A stretch of DNA of 64,000 nucleotides from Prauserella flavalba (lineage in GTDB: Bacteria; Actinomycetota; Actinomycetes; Mycobacteriales; Pseudonocardiaceae), in assembly GCF_003202235.1 (NCBI RefSeq), contig NZ_MASU01000019.1:1-64000 (forward strand), in the 5' to 3' direction. A program made the translations under genes and the position numbers. The first letter of the stretch is position 1, and the number at the start of each line of letters is the position of its first letter. Under the pieces are notes generated by a model. The model was not told where the DNA came from, ran no database searches, and was given only the letters and a program-made list of their open reading frames with translations. This document shows positions 1-8,829 of the stretch, piece after piece.

Positions 1-117
1 GGCCATGTCAGACGCGGCCTGCCCGATCGGGGAGGGGCTCGATGATCCGTCCTCGCCGGGTGCCGGCCGAGAGGACGGCGTTTCCCGCGAACTCTGCGGC
101 GGGCATGGCTGAAGCCC

Positions 118-136
118 CACACCGGTTACCGGTGTG
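118..136. promoter_or_regulatory. 19-bp perfect palindrome upstream of a small gene pair
   Basis: Arms CACACCGGT and ACCGGTGTG flank a single T. It lies about 150 bases before the first small gene. A dimeric regulator could bind here, but no regulator is identified. Apart from this palindrome I see no gene or recognisable element in bases 1-288. Confidence 0.35.
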
Positions 137-288
137 ATCTTGTCTGGGGTGCCTGCCGTCCAGGATTCGCGACGTCAATTGATCGCCCGGTATCCCCCGG
201 GCAAGTGAGTCGTTTTCCGTCCCCGGGGCGAGCTGTTAGTCTCGCGTGGCCGTTTCCCGCTGGTTGTCGAGCTTGTGTGGGAGGGGAC

Positions 289-522
289 ATGACCGGGCAC
301 GGACACGGCCGTTGGCGGATCGGTGATCGAGTGACGTATCTGGCTGCCCGTCGTCGCGATTGGAGTCGTGTTTGCCGCCGGGCGACAGTGGTGGCCGAGC
401 CCGTTTTCGATCGTTACACGACCACGTGGTGGGTTCCGGTGAAAGCGCCTGATTCAGCCGCGGATCGCGAACCGAGCTGGGTAAAGGCGGAACGAATTGT
501 GGATGTCGAGGGGGCGCCATGA
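289..522 (+). CDS. small hypothetical protein (77 aa)
   Basis: The protein begins MTGHGHGRWRIGDRVTYLA and is basic and tryptophan-rich, with no signal peptide or membrane segment. The ATG at 289 follows a good ribosome binding site (GGGAGGGGA), which is why I prefer it to the upstream in-frame ATG at 205. The stop overlaps the next start (ATGA), so the two genes are probably translated together. The 'GDRVTYLA' stretch followed by short strand-like segments resembles small beta-barrel proteins, but I do not recognise the family and propose no function. Confidence 0.5.
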   Translation: MTGHGHGRWRIGDRVTYLAARRRDWSRVCRRATVVAEPVFDRYTTTWWVPVKAPDSAADREPSWVKAERIVDVEGAP

Positions 523-719
523 GTGGCGATCATGCGGCGGAGGCGAGGCCCGACGGCGCAGGGGAGTCGACGCCGTTGTTCGATCAGATCGTCGGCCGCC
601 ACGGCTGGCCGTTTGCTGACGAGTCCGAGCCGGACGCCGACGTGGGTGAGGTGGACGACCAGCGCCAGGTGGCGGTATCCGCCGCTGCCGCGACGCCGGC
701 GGAGCCCGTACGGCAGTAG
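519..719 (+). CDS. small acidic hypothetical protein (66 aa)
   Basis: Starts at ATG 519, overlapping the stop of the previous gene by four bases, which implies translational coupling. The product is rich in Ala, Asp and Glu (for example DESEPDADVGEVDDQ) and is probably disordered and cytoplasmic. No motif is recognised. A pair made of a basic and an acidic small protein could bind one another; that is inference only. The 174 bases that follow, up to the STAS gene, hold nothing I can identify. Confidence 0.4.
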   Translation: MSGDHAAEARPDGAGESTPLFDQIVGRHGWPFADESEPDADVGEVDDQRQVAVSAAAATPAEPVRQ

Positions 720-893
720 CGGTTCGGGTGCCCGCGTTCAGCGCGCCCGCAGTCGGCGATGCTCTGCGTTGATCGCGAACTCGTTCGTGGGACGACGGCC
801 CAGCGATCGGTATCCGTGGTGTCGCGGGCGAAAGTCGTACCCGAGGGTGCGGTCCGTGGCACTTCACCGATCTGGCGGATCGGTGAAACACCC

Positions 894-1298
894 CTACCCG
901 ACGCGAGGCTCGGCGCAACCGGTGTCCGCGATCGCTTCCGTGCACGTCTCGTATGTCGGCATTGTCCGCTCGAGGCCCACGATCTCGAGTACCCGGTTCA
1001 GGTGACGGCACGGGACGACGGCGAGTCGGGCATGGCGCGCCCGAGCCCTTTCGGCCAGCTGGAGCAGGTAGCTCACGGCGCTGCACCCACAGAACGTGAC
1101 CAGGGAGAAGTCGACGATCAGCGCGTCGGTCGGTCCGGTCGGCTCGTCGCCCACCGCGCTGTGAAACCGGCCCACGGTAGCCATGTCGACGTCTCCCGCG
1201 AGTGTCACGACGCAGCAGGTGCCAAGGCGGACGACCGTGGCAGAAAGCGCACCCGAATCGGCCTGGACAGGGCACGGATGCGGGTTGTGTTCCGGCAT
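894..1298 (-). CDS. STAS-domain protein (anti-sigma factor antagonist-like)
   Basis: A 134-residue protein that fits a single STAS domain, the fold of SpoIIAA/RsbV anti-anti-sigma factors that bind anti-sigma kinases. The core is visible as VVTLAGDVDMATV (about residues 30-42) and LIVDFSLVTFCGCSAVSYLL (60-79). In classical members the second motif reads F-x-D-S-S/T-G and the first Ser is phosphorylated; here the aligned residues are F-C-G-C-S-A, so the usual phospho-Ser is Cys and only the following Ser remains. The start at 1298 gives the domain a short N-terminal tail. It lies downstream of the mimR-like regulator on the same strand, separated by 215 bases containing a hairpin, so it may be transcribed separately. 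Confidence 0.75.
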   Translation of the reverse strand: MPEHNPHPCPVQADSGALSATVVRLGTCCVVTLAGDVDMATVGRFHSAVGDEPTGPTDALIVDFSLVTFCGCSAVSYLLQLAERARARHARLAVVPCRHLNRVLEIVGLERTMPTYETCTEAIADTGCAEPRVG

Positions 1299-1379
1299 GG
1301 CGACGTCCAATCCGGCCACGCAGGTCGAGGTTCCCCAGGGGTGTCTCGCCCCACGACCACCTGTGCTCGGTTGGCGATA

Positions 1380-1408
1380 ACGGACCTCCGACGGTACGTC
1401 GGATCCGT
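1380..1408 (-). terminator. hairpin after the mimR-like gene
   Basis: TCCGACG-GTA-CGTCGGA forms a perfect 7-bp stem, extended by ACGGA/TCCGT with a two-base bulge. It lies between the regulator stop and the STAS gene. There is no T-tract, as is common in high-GC actinobacteria, so terminator function is inferred. Confidence 0.45.
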
Positions 1409-1513
1409 CGATCGGGCGGCGGGTCTCACCCTTGTGAGTGGCATGCTCGTTGAGCACCAGTGGCCAGCCCCACGAGTCGGTGCTCACAGCGATATTGGCC
1501 CTCGGGCGCTGGT

Positions 1514-3301
1514 TCAGTGGCCGGGAACGATGCCGAAGGCGCGGATCTTGCGGTAGATGGTGGCCCTCGACATGCCGAGCTCGGCCGCGGCCCGCTCTTT
1601 GTTGCCGTGGTTGGCCGCGAGGCTGCGGACGATGGCGTCGCGTTCGATCGACTCGAGCTGGGTGAGCCGACGTCGCGTGATGGTGCGGCACTCGGCGGGG
1701 AGGTCGGTGACCTCGACCGTGCCGGAGCGGTGGTGCCGGGAGACCTCGGCCAGCACGCGTTCCAGCTGGCGGATGTTCCCCGGCCACGGCAGGCGCATGA
1801 GCTGGCGCAGGCACCCGTCCGAGGGCGCCAGGTCGCGGCCTTTCGCGTGGCGGGCCAGCAGGTGCGGAACGAGGCGGCGCAGGTCCTCGGTCCGGTGCCG
1901 CAGTGGTGGCACCTCGACCGTGTGCGCGAAGAACGGCATCAGCCATCCGGCGGCGTCGGCGTCGCGTGGTGCGCCGCTGAGCGTGACGGCGACCCACGAG
2001 GGCACCTCGGCCGGAGGAGCGGCCTGCCACGTGGTGAACAGGTCGGTGAGGCGCCGCATGCCTTCGGTGCCGAGTGTGTCGGCGTGCCGCAGGACCACCG
2101 CCGGCGAGTTTCCTCCCGCGACCTCCTCGGCAAGGGCGGCCGCCCATGCCTCGTAGTCGTCCACGCCCTCGCAGTCCCGGACGATCAGGTGCCCACCGGG
2201 TGAGTGGTGGCGGGCGACGGCCTGCGCGAGCGCTGCTTTCCCGGTGCCGCGCTCGCCGGTCAGCACCAGCCAGTTGCCGCTGGTGAAGCTCGCCTGCGCG
2301 GCGGAGCACGCCTGCCGCCAGGCCGGGCTGCCGCCGACGACGCCGGCCAGCTGCGGATCGGCGTGGCCTGCCGTGCGCCGCGAGGCGGACTGGCTCTTGA
2401 CCCGGAACACCCCGCCCGCGAGCACGGAGCCGCTGTACACGGGCCGGTACTCCAGCCGGGCGACCACACCGGACGGAAGATCGGCCAGAACGGTGACCGG
2501 TGTGGACGATCCGGCGACATCGGCACTGTGGGTGATCAGCGCCGCCCGGTCGGCCGCGTCGTAAAGCTCCCTGGCGTGGTTGTTGACCATGACCACGTCC
2601 TCGTTGACGGCGAGGATCGCGCCCGATCCTCGCCGGCACGAGACGAGGTACTCACGGAACAGTGCGAGCTCCCGGGCGCCGGTACCGGCGAGCATCGCCT
2701 CCTCGATCTGCTTGGCCGTCCGGCGCGCCAGCGTCAGGAGCAGCGGGCCCGGTGTGCCGGCCCAGGAGGTCAGGTCGAGTACGCCGACCAGCTGCCCGCG
2801 CACCGGGTGGTAGATGGGCGCTCCCGCGCACTCGAAGTCGGCCAGGCGGCTGTTGAAGTGCTCGAATCCCGACACGAGCACGGGCTCCTGGCATTCGAGG
2901 GTGGTGCCGATCCCGTTCGTCCCGATCGACTCCTCCGCATAGCTATAGCCGGGTGCGAGCGAGATGCGGTCGAGGCCTGAGTCGAGCGATCGGTCCATGC
3001 TGGACCGGTGCACGACCAGGCCGTCGGCGTCGGTGAGCAGGACGGCGACCGGATGGGCGGCGAGCTCGCTGCACAGGTTGTCCAGGATCGGCGTGGCGCT
3101 GCGGACCAGCATGCTCTCCTCGTCGCGGTCGGCGACGAAGACGGGATCCGGCTCGTCGGCGTCGACCTGGTGCTCGAGGGCGCGTCGCCAGGAAGCGGAG
3201 ATGATGTCCCGCACGCCGGGAAGCTCGGGCAGAGGACGTTCGAGGAACTTCTCCCGCAGGGCGCTGACCTGCGAGTCCGACCTGTGTCCGTGCGTCGTCA
3301 C
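1514..3301 (-). CDS. mimR: AcoR/MimR-type transcriptional activator (GAF - degenerate AAA+ - Fis HTH)
   Basis: A 595-residue regulator divergent from the monooxygenase operon, which it presumably activates. It has an N-terminal sensory GAF-like region (about 60-200, with YAEESIGTNGIGT typical of the AcoR family), a central ATPase-like domain with a P-loop GERGTGKA near residue 350, and a C-terminal Fis-type helix-turn-helix (NKERAAAELGMSRATIYRKI). The GAFTGA loop needed to contact sigma-54 is missing, and the Walker B region reads VVLRHAD rather than hydrophobic-D-E. This fits actinobacterial members that work without sigma-54. GTG 3301 is preferred over GTG 3304 because AAAGGAG then stands six bases away. 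Confidence 0.85.
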   Translation of the reverse strand: MTTHGHRSDSQVSALREKFLERPLPELPGVRDIISASWRRALEHQVDADEPDPVFVADRDEESMLVRSATPILDNLCSELAAHPVAVLLTDADGLVVHRSSMDRSLDSGLDRISLAPGYSYAEESIGTNGIGTTLECQEPVLVSGFEHFNSRLADFECAGAPIYHPVRGQLVGVLDLTSWAGTPGPLLLTLARRTAKQIEEAMLAGTGARELALFREYLVSCRRGSGAILAVNEDVVMVNNHARELYDAADRAALITHSADVAGSSTPVTVLADLPSGVVARLEYRPVYSGSVLAGGVFRVKSQSASRRTAGHADPQLAGVVGGSPAWRQACSAAQASFTSGNWLVLTGERGTGKAALAQAVARHHSPGGHLIVRDCEGVDDYEAWAAALAEEVAGGNSPAVVLRHADTLGTEGMRRLTDLFTTWQAAPPAEVPSWVAVTLSGAPRDADAAGWLMPFFAHTVEVPPLRHRTEDLRRLVPHLLARHAKGRDLAPSDGCLRQLMRLPWPGNIRQLERVLAEVSRHHRSGTVEVTDLPAECRTITRRRLTQLESIERDAIVRSLAANHGNKERAAAELGMSRATIYRKIRAFGIVPGH

Positions 3302-3377
3302 CACCGTCTCCTTTGACGTCGGTTGCCGGGGCGCTGTGCCTCCAGGCCCATCGTGGCGGGCACCGCTAGGCCGCGCA

Positions 3378-3392
3378 GTCTCACATTGAGAC
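3378..3392. promoter_or_regulatory. candidate activator site in the mimR-mimA intergenic region
   Basis: GTCTCA-CAT-TGAGAC is a perfect 6-bp inverted repeat midway between the divergent regulator and monooxygenase genes. Position and symmetry fit an upstream activating site for the dimeric Fis-type activator. No sigma-54 (-24/-12) promoter is visible. Confidence 0.5.
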
Positions 3393-3476
3393 AGAACTTA
3401 CCTGCGATGCGCAACACACTCTCCTTCGTCAGTGACGACCGCCGGGCAATTTGACCCCGGTTTCGAGGAGGCTGAA

Positions 3477-5114
3477 TTGAGCAGGCAGAGTCTCACCAAG
3501 GCGCACAACAAGATCACGGAGCTGTCCTGGGAGCCGACGTTCGCGACGCCGGCGACGCGCTTCGGCACCGACTACACATTCGAGAAGGCACCGAAGAAGG
3601 ACCCGCTCAAGCAGATCATGCGGTCGTACTTCCCGATGGAGGAGGAAAAGGACAACCGCGTCTTCGGGGCCATGGACGGTGCGATCCGGGGGAACATGTT
3701 CCGGCAGGTGCAGCAGCGCTGGCTGGAGTGGCAGAAGCTGTTCCTCTCCATCATCCCGTTCCCCGAGATCTCCGCGGCGCGAGCGATGCCGATGGCGATC
3801 GACGCCGTCCCGAACCCGGAGATCCACAACGGACTCGCGGTGCAGATGATCGACGAGGTCCGGCACTCGACGATCCAGATGAACCTCAAGAAGCTGTACA
3901 TGAACAACTACATCGACCCGGCCGGCTTCGACATCACGGAGAAGGCGTTCGCGAACAACTACGCGGGCACCATCGGCCGCCAGTTCGGTGAGGGGTTCAT
4001 CACCGGTGACGCGATCACCGCGGCCAACATCTACCTGACCGTCGTCGCCGAGACCGCCTTCACCAACACGCTGTTCGTCGCGATGCCCGACGAGGCCGCC
4101 GCCAATGGCGACTACCTGCTGCCCACCGTCTTCCACTCGGTGCAGTCCGACGAGTCTCGCCACATCAGCAACGGCTACTCCATCCTGCTGATGGCGCTGG
4201 CCGACGAGCGCAACCGGCCGCTGCTGGAACGCGACCTGCGCTACGCCTGGTGGAACAACCACTGCGTGGTGGACGCCGCGATCGGCACGTTCATCGAGTA
4301 CGGCACCAAGGACCGCCGCAAGGACCGCGAGAGCTACGCCGAGATGTGGCGCCGCTGGATCTACGACGACTACTACCGCAGCTACCTGCTCCCGCTGGAG
4401 AAGTACGGGCTGGTGATCCCGCACGACCTCGTCGAGGAGGCGTGGAACCGGATCACCAACAAGTTCTACGTGCACCGCGTGGCGCAGTTCTTCGCCACGG
4501 GCTGGCCGGTGAACTACTGGCGCATCGACGGGATGACCGACGCCGACTTCGAGTGGTTCGAGGACAAGTACCCCGGCTGGTACAACCAGTTCGGCAAGTG
4601 GTGGGAGGCCTACAACCGGCTTCGCTACCCGGGCCGGAACAAGCCCATCGCGTTCGAGGAGGTCGGGTACGAGTACCCGCACCGGTGCTGGACGTGCATG
4701 GTGCCCTGCCTGGTCCGCGAGGACCTGGTGGTCGACAAGGTCGACGACCAGTGGCGGACCTACTGCTCGGAGACCTGCGCCTGGACCGACAAGGTCGCCT
4801 TCCGCCCCGAGTACGAGGGTCGCGAGACGCCGAACATGGGCAGGCTCACCGGGCAGCGCGAGTGGGAGACGCTGCACCACGACCGGGACCTCGCCGACAT
4901 CGTGAAGGACCTGGGCTACGTCCGCGACGACGGCAAGACGCTCATCCCGCAGCCGCACCTGGACCTCGACGACCCGAAGAAGCTGTGGACCCTTGACGAC
5001 CTCCGCGGCATCCGGTTCGCCAGCCCGAACGTGACCCTCAACGAGATGACCGACTCCGAGCGCGAGGAGTGGGCGGCGGCGTACCGCGCCAACCCCAACG
5101 TGACCGCTGCCTGA
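3477..5114 (+). CDS. mimA: binuclear iron (propane/acetone/phenol) monooxygenase, large hydroxylase subunit
   Basis: Catalytic alpha subunit of a soluble di-iron monooxygenase of the PrmA/MimA group, which hydroxylates short alkanes, ketones or phenol using O2 and electrons from MimB. All six iron ligands can be placed: E97, E127-x2-H130, E192 and E226-x2-H229, with the same spacing I recall for methane monooxygenase MmoX (114/144/147/209/243/246). A Cys-rich C-terminal segment (CWTC...YCSETC) follows, as is typical of this group. I chose TTG 3477, which has GAGGAGG five bases upstream and gives the family N-terminus [13 protein letters not shown] 3432 would add 15 residues and lacks a ribosome binding site. 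First gene of the operon. Confidence 0.95.
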   Translation: MSRQSLTKAHNKITELSWEPTFATPATRFGTDYTFEKAPKKDPLKQIMRSYFPMEEEKDNRVFGAMDGAIRGNMFRQVQQRWLEWQKLFLSIIPFPEISAARAMPMAIDAVPNPEIHNGLAVQMIDEVRHSTIQMNLKKLYMNNYIDPAGFDITEKAFANNYAGTIGRQFGEGFITGDAITAANIYLTVVAETAFTNTLFVAMPDEAAANGDYLLPTVFHSVQSDESRHISNGYSILLMALADERNRPLLERDLRYAWWNNHCVVDAAIGTFIEYGTKDRRKDRESYAEMWRRWIYDDYYRSYLLPLEKYGLVIPHDLVEEAWNRITNKFYVHRVAQFFATGWPVNYWRIDGMTDADFEWFEDKYPGWYNQFGKWWEAYNRLRYPGRNKPIAFEEVGYEYPHRCWTCMVPCLVREDLVVDKVDDQWRTYCSETCAWTDKVAFRPEYEGRETPNMGRLTGQREWETLHHDRDLADIVKDLGYVRDDGKTLIPQPHLDLDDPKKLWTLDDLRGIRFASPNVTLNEMTDSEREEWAAAYRANPNVTAA

Positions 5115-5128
5115 CGGCCGCCAGGACC

Positions 5129-5173
5129 AGCGGACGGCGGTGGCGGCCGCCTGAGGCGCCGCCGCCGTCCGCT
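5129..5173 (+). terminator. very strong hairpin between mimA and mimB
   Basis: Twelve perfect base pairs (AGCGGACGGCGG / CCGCCGTCCGCT), extended by one G-U and four more pairs to a 17-bp stem with an 11-base loop. No T-tract follows and mimB is required for activity, so partial termination or protection of the mimA 3' end is more likely than a full stop. Confidence 0.6.
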
Positions 5174-5192
5174 CCCGAGAATCGAGTGACCC

Positions 5193-6239
5193 ATGGCCGA
5201 CAAACATCGCATCTCCTTCGAACCGGTCGACATCGAGATGGAGGTCCGCGAGGACGAGAAGATCCTCGACGCCGCGTTCCGCCAGGGCATCCACCTCATG
5301 CACGGCTGCCGCGAGGGACAGTGCTCGGCATGCAAGTCCTATGTCCTGGACGGCGAGATCCAGATGGAGCGCTACTCGACGTTCGCCTGCAACGACGCCG
5401 AGGTGGAGGAGGGCTACGTGCTGTTGTGCCGGGCACACGCCTTCAGCGACTGCACGATCGAGCTGCTCAACTTCGACGAGGAGGAGCTGCTCAACTCCGC
5501 CCCGTTGCAGGAGATCCGGACCGAGGTCGTGGAGATCGTGCCCCACACGCACGACATCGTGGGCCTCAAGCTGAGGCCGGTCGACCCGCCGGCGTACGAG
5601 TTCAAGCCGGGCCAGTACGCCGACCTGACCATCCCGGGAACGGACGAGCACCGGTCCTTCTCGATGGCGACGACACCGTCCACACGCGACCACATCGAGT
5701 TCGTGATCAAGAAGTACCCCGGCGGCCGGTTCTCGGCGCTGCTGGACGACGGCATCGAGGTCGGCGACCCGATCGACCTCACGGGCCCCTACGGCAACTT
5801 CACCCTGAAGAACGGGCACGTCCTGCCCCTGGTGCTGCTGGCGGGCGGGGCCGGGATGGCGCCGGTCCTCGGCCTGTTGCGGCACCTGAGCGAAACCGGC
5901 GACACCCGCCGGATCCGCTTCTACTACGGCGCCCGCACCCCCGCGGATCTGTTCTATCTGGACGAGATCCGCGCACTGGGCGACCGGCTTCAGGACTTCG
6001 AGTTCGTCGTCGCCCTGTCCGAGTCCGGTGCCGGCGCCGAGGAACTCGGCCTCACCGCCGAGCACGGCATGGTGACCGACGTCGTCGAGGCGCGGGAGCC
6101 GGAGCTGCACCGGTCCGAGGTCTACCTGTGCGGGCCGCCGCCGATGGTGGACGCCGCGCTGGAGCTGGCCTCCCGGCAGGGCGTGCCGGACGACCAGGTG
6201 TTCTACGACAAGTTCACCACGTCGGTTTCTGACGAGTAG
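5193..6239 (+). CDS. mimB: monooxygenase reductase (2Fe-2S / FAD / NADH)
   Basis: Electron-transfer component of the MimABCD monooxygenase. The N-terminus is a plant-type ferredoxin domain with C39, C44, C47 and C79. It is followed by an FAD domain with the RSFS motif (154-157) and a C-terminal NAD-binding domain with GGAGMAP (about 218-224) and a late YLCGPPPM motif. At 348 residues it has the usual length. It starts at ATG 5193, 78 bases after mimA across a strong hairpin, and is followed 19 bases later by mimC. Confidence 0.95.
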   Translation: MADKHRISFEPVDIEMEVREDEKILDAAFRQGIHLMHGCREGQCSACKSYVLDGEIQMERYSTFACNDAEVEEGYVLLCRAHAFSDCTIELLNFDEEELLNSAPLQEIRTEVVEIVPHTHDIVGLKLRPVDPPAYEFKPGQYADLTIPGTDEHRSFSMATTPSTRDHIEFVIKKYPGGRFSALLDDGIEVGDPIDLTGPYGNFTLKNGHVLPLVLLAGGAGMAPVLGLLRHLSETGDTRRIRFYYGARTPADLFYLDEIRALGDRLQDFEFVVALSESGAGAEELGLTAEHGMVTDVVEAREPELHRSEVYLCGPPPMVDAALELASRQGVPDDQVFYDKFTTSVSDE

Positions 6240-6258
6240 ATATCAGAGGAGATATCGC

Positions 6259-7371
6259 ATGGCGAACAGCGCAACGGCTGCGCCCAAGGTGCGCAGCTTC
6301 CCGAAGGTGGAGTTCACCGACTCCGAGGCAGGCGCACTGGAGTTCCCGAGCTCCAAGAGCCGCACCTACAACTACTTCACGCCGGCCAAGCTGCGGGCGA
6401 CCGTGTACGAGGACGTGACCGTCGACGTGCAGCCGGACCCGGAGCGGCACCTCAGCCAGGGCTGGATCTACGGCTTCGGTGACGGCCCCGGTGGTTACCC
6501 GCAGGAGTGGACGGCGGCGAAGTCGTCCAACTGGCACGCGTTCCTCGACCCCAACGAGGAATGGGAGCAGACGATCTACCGCAACAACTCGGCGGTGGTG
6601 CGCCAGGTCGCCCTGTGCCTCGAGAACGCCAAGCGCGCCGGCGCCTACGGCAACTGGAACACGGCGTGGCAGAAGTTCATCGCGAGCAACCTCGGCGCCT
6701 GGATGCACGCCGAGAACGGCATGGCGCTGCACGTGTTCACGTCGATCCAGCGCTCCGGCCCGACCAACATGATCAACACCGCGGTGGCCGTCAACGCAGC
6801 GCACAAGATGCGCTTCGCCCAGGACCTCGCGCTGTTCAACCTGGACCTGTCCGAGTCGCTCGACACCTTCGACGGATCGGTGCACAAGCAGGTGTGGGCC
6901 TCGGCCGAGGAGTGGCAGCCGACCCGCAAGGTCGTCGAGGAGCTCACGGCCGTCGGCGACTGGGCCGAGCTGCTGTTCGGCACCAACGTCGTCTTCGAGC
7001 AGCTCGTCGGCCAGCTCTTCCGGTCGGAGCTGGTCATGCAGATCGCCGCCAAGAACGGCGACTACATCACGCCGACGATCGTCGGCACCGGGGAGCACGA
7101 CTACAGCCGCGACCTGGGCTACACGCGCGCGCTGTTCCGGCTGCTCACGAGGGACGAGAAGTTCGGCGAGAGCAACAGGGAGCTGTTCGGGCGGTGGCTC
7201 GCGAAATGGGTGCCGCCGTGCCTCGACGCCGCTCACGCGTTGCAGCCGATCTGGTCGCAGCCGGCGGAGAAGACACTCACGTTCGCCGACTCGCTCGGCG
7301 CCACCAAGGAGAAGTTCACCCAGCTGCTCGAGGAGATCGGGCTCGACGTGCCGAAGGAGTTGGAGAAGTGA
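6259..7371 (+). CDS. mimC: monooxygenase small (beta) hydroxylase subunit
   Basis: A 370-residue beta subunit of the (alpha-beta)2 di-iron hydroxylase. It shares the ferritin-like helical fold of the large subunit but carries no E-x2-H metal pairs, as expected for this subunit. It forms the hydroxylase core together with MimA. AGAGGAG lies a few bases before ATG 6259. Its stop overlaps the start of mimD, so the two are translationally coupled. Confidence 0.93.
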   Translation: MANSATAAPKVRSFPKVEFTDSEAGALEFPSSKSRTYNYFTPAKLRATVYEDVTVDVQPDPERHLSQGWIYGFGDGPGGYPQEWTAAKSSNWHAFLDPNEEWEQTIYRNNSAVVRQVALCLENAKRAGAYGNWNTAWQKFIASNLGAWMHAENGMALHVFTSIQRSGPTNMINTAVAVNAAHKMRFAQDLALFNLDLSESLDTFDGSVHKQVWASAEEWQPTRKVVEELTAVGDWAELLFGTNVVFEQLVGQLFRSELVMQIAAKNGDYITPTIVGTGEHDYSRDLGYTRALFRLLTRDEKFGESNRELFGRWLAKWVPPCLDAAHALQPIWSQPAEKTLTFADSLGATKEKFTQLLEEIGLDVPKELEK

Positions 7372-7718
7372 GCGGCAGCATGCAGTTCGGTTCCCAGGCC
7401 GGATCCTCGAACATGTGCGGGGTCACCCTCATGAACACCCCCGTGGGACGGGTCGTCGCCGACGTGATGGCGACCAAGGAGGGCGTCTCGCTCGTGGAGT
7501 ACCCGTCCATGATCCGCGTGGACGGCACCAGGCTCCTGGAGTTCGACTACGACGAGCTCACCGAGGCGCTCGGCGAGTCCTTCGACGGTTCGATCTTCGA
7601 GGAGATCAGCTCGACGCACTACGGGCGCATGGTGCACCTGGACGACCGCACGCTGCTGTTCGCCAACCCCGAGGACGCCGCCGAGTACATCGGCTTCGAC
7701 CTGCTCGCACACGGCTGA
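7368..7718 (+). CDS. mimD: monooxygenase coupling (effector) protein
   Basis: A small MmoB/DmpM-family effector (116 residues) that binds the hydroxylase and tunes O2 activation without carrying a cofactor. The family feature [21 protein letters not shown] is seen near the N-terminus. I use GTG 7368, which overlaps the mimC stop and has AAGGAG nine bases upstream; ATG 7380 would give a four-residue shorter protein but sits too far from that site. Last gene of the mimBCD block; a strong hairpin follows. Confidence 0.93.
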   Translation: MSGSMQFGSQAGSSNMCGVTLMNTPVGRVVADVMATKEGVSLVEYPSMIRVDGTRLLEFDYDELTEALGESFDGSIFEEISSTHYGRMVHLDDRTLLFANPEDAAEYIGFDLLAHG

Positions 7719-7737
7719 CGCCGGACGGCCCGATCCG

Positions 7738-7777
7738 GGTGGTGGCGGGACCTTCGCGGGGGAGTCCCGCCACCACC
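7738..7777 (+). terminator. strong hairpin between mimD and the amidohydrolase gene
   Basis: GGTGGTGGCGGGAC pairs perfectly with GTCCCGCCACCACC over 14 bp around a 12-base loop. It splits the monooxygenase structural genes from the accessory block. Partial terminator or mRNA-processing element; no T-tract. Confidence 0.6.
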
Positions 7778-7821
7778 GTTCCCCAGCACACGACCACAGC
7801 ACAGGGTGAGGAGCCTCTCTG

Positions 7822-8829
7822 ATGTACGAAAAGGATGGCGAGCGGTACTACGTCGTCGACGGACATGTCCACATCTGGGACGGCCGCGCGTCGAACCACA
7901 GGAACGTGCACGGCAAGCAGTTCATCGACTGCTTCTACGACTACCACAGGAACCTCAGCCCCGAAGAGGTCGTCTGGGACTACGACACCTACACCTACTA
8001 CGGCGCCGAGCGGTTCATGAAGGACCTGTTCCAGGAGGGCTACGTCGACCACGCGATCTTCCAGGCGACACTGCTGCGCGACTTCTACAAGAACGGGTTC
8101 GGCCAGACCGAGGAGGCGCTGGAGCTCACCAGGAGGCACCCCGGCAAGCTGACCTACAACCACGCCTACGACCCCCGTGACGGCAAGGCGGGCCTGGAGC
8201 AGCTGCGCCGCGACGCCGAGCGGATGAACCTGCAGGGCGTCAAGCTCTACACCGCCGAGTGGCACGGCGACTCGCGGGGCTACAAGCTCGACGAACCGTG
8301 GTCGCGCCGGTACCTCGAGGAGTGCCTCGAACTGGGCATCAGGAACATCCACGTCCACAAGGGACCGACGATCCGCCCGCTCGACCGGGACGCGTTCGAC
8401 GTCGCCGACATCGACAAGGTCGCCACCGACTACCTCGACCTGAACTTCATCGTCGAGCACGTCGGCCTGCCGCGGCTGGAGGATTTCTGCTGGATCGCGA
8501 CGCAGGAGTCGAACGTCTACGGTGGACTCGCGGTCGCGATGCCGTTCATTCACACGCGGCCCCGCTACTTCGCCCAGATCATCGGTGAGCTGCTCTACTG
8601 GATCGGCGAGGACCGGATCCTGTTCGGCAGCGACTACGCACTGTGGACGCCGAAGTGGCTCGTGGAGCAGTTCGTCGACTTCCAGATCCCCGAGGACCTG
8701 CCGGAGTACCCGGCGATCACGCCGGAACAGAAGAAGAAGATCCTCGGGCTCAACGCGGCCGCGTTGTACGGCCTCGACGTGCCCCGGCAGTTCCGGCTGC
8801 CCGGCGAGGTGACGGGGGCGGGTGTGTGA
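7822..8829 (+). CDS. amidohydrolase-family (TIM-barrel) metal-dependent hydrolase
   Basis: A 335-residue protein of the COG2159/amidohydrolase-2 type. The N-terminal metal motif HVH (H15, H17) follows the first strand; later barrel ligands are seen in NIHVHKG and FIVEHVGLPR, and the terminal Asp in ILFGSDYALW. Enzymes of this fold do decarboxylation or C-C/C-N hydrolysis. A homologue lies at the same place in mim and prm clusters of mycobacteria and rhodococci, where its role is not well defined. Its GAGGAG ribosome site precedes ATG 7822, and its stop shares one base with the next start. Confidence 0.85.
   Translation: MYEKDGERYYVVDGHVHIWDGRASNHRNVHGKQFIDCFYDYHRNLSPEEVVWDYDTYTYYGAERFMKDLFQEGYVDHAIFQATLLRDFYKNGFGQTEEALELTRRHPGKLTYNHAYDPRDGKAGLEQLRRDAERMNLQGVKLYTAEWHGDSRGYKLDEPWSRRYLEECLELGIRNIHVHKGPTIRPLDRDAFDVADIDKVATDYLDLNFIVEHVGLPRLEDFCWIATQESNVYGGLAVAMPFIHTRPRYFAQIIGELLYWIGEDRILFGSDYALWTPKWLVEQFVDFQIPEDLPEYPAITPEQKKKILGLNAAALYGLDVPRQFRLPGEVTGAGV

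Noticed and set aside
3305-3476. Sigma-54 promoter for the mim operon
   Set aside because: No GG-N10-GC (-24/-12) arrangement was found, and the regulator lacks the GAFTGA loop.
3429-6110. A very long open frame on the minus strand opposite mimA and mimB
   Set aside because: The composition is that of a codon-mirrored shadow in GC-rich DNA, and the plus strand encodes unmistakable monooxygenase subunits.
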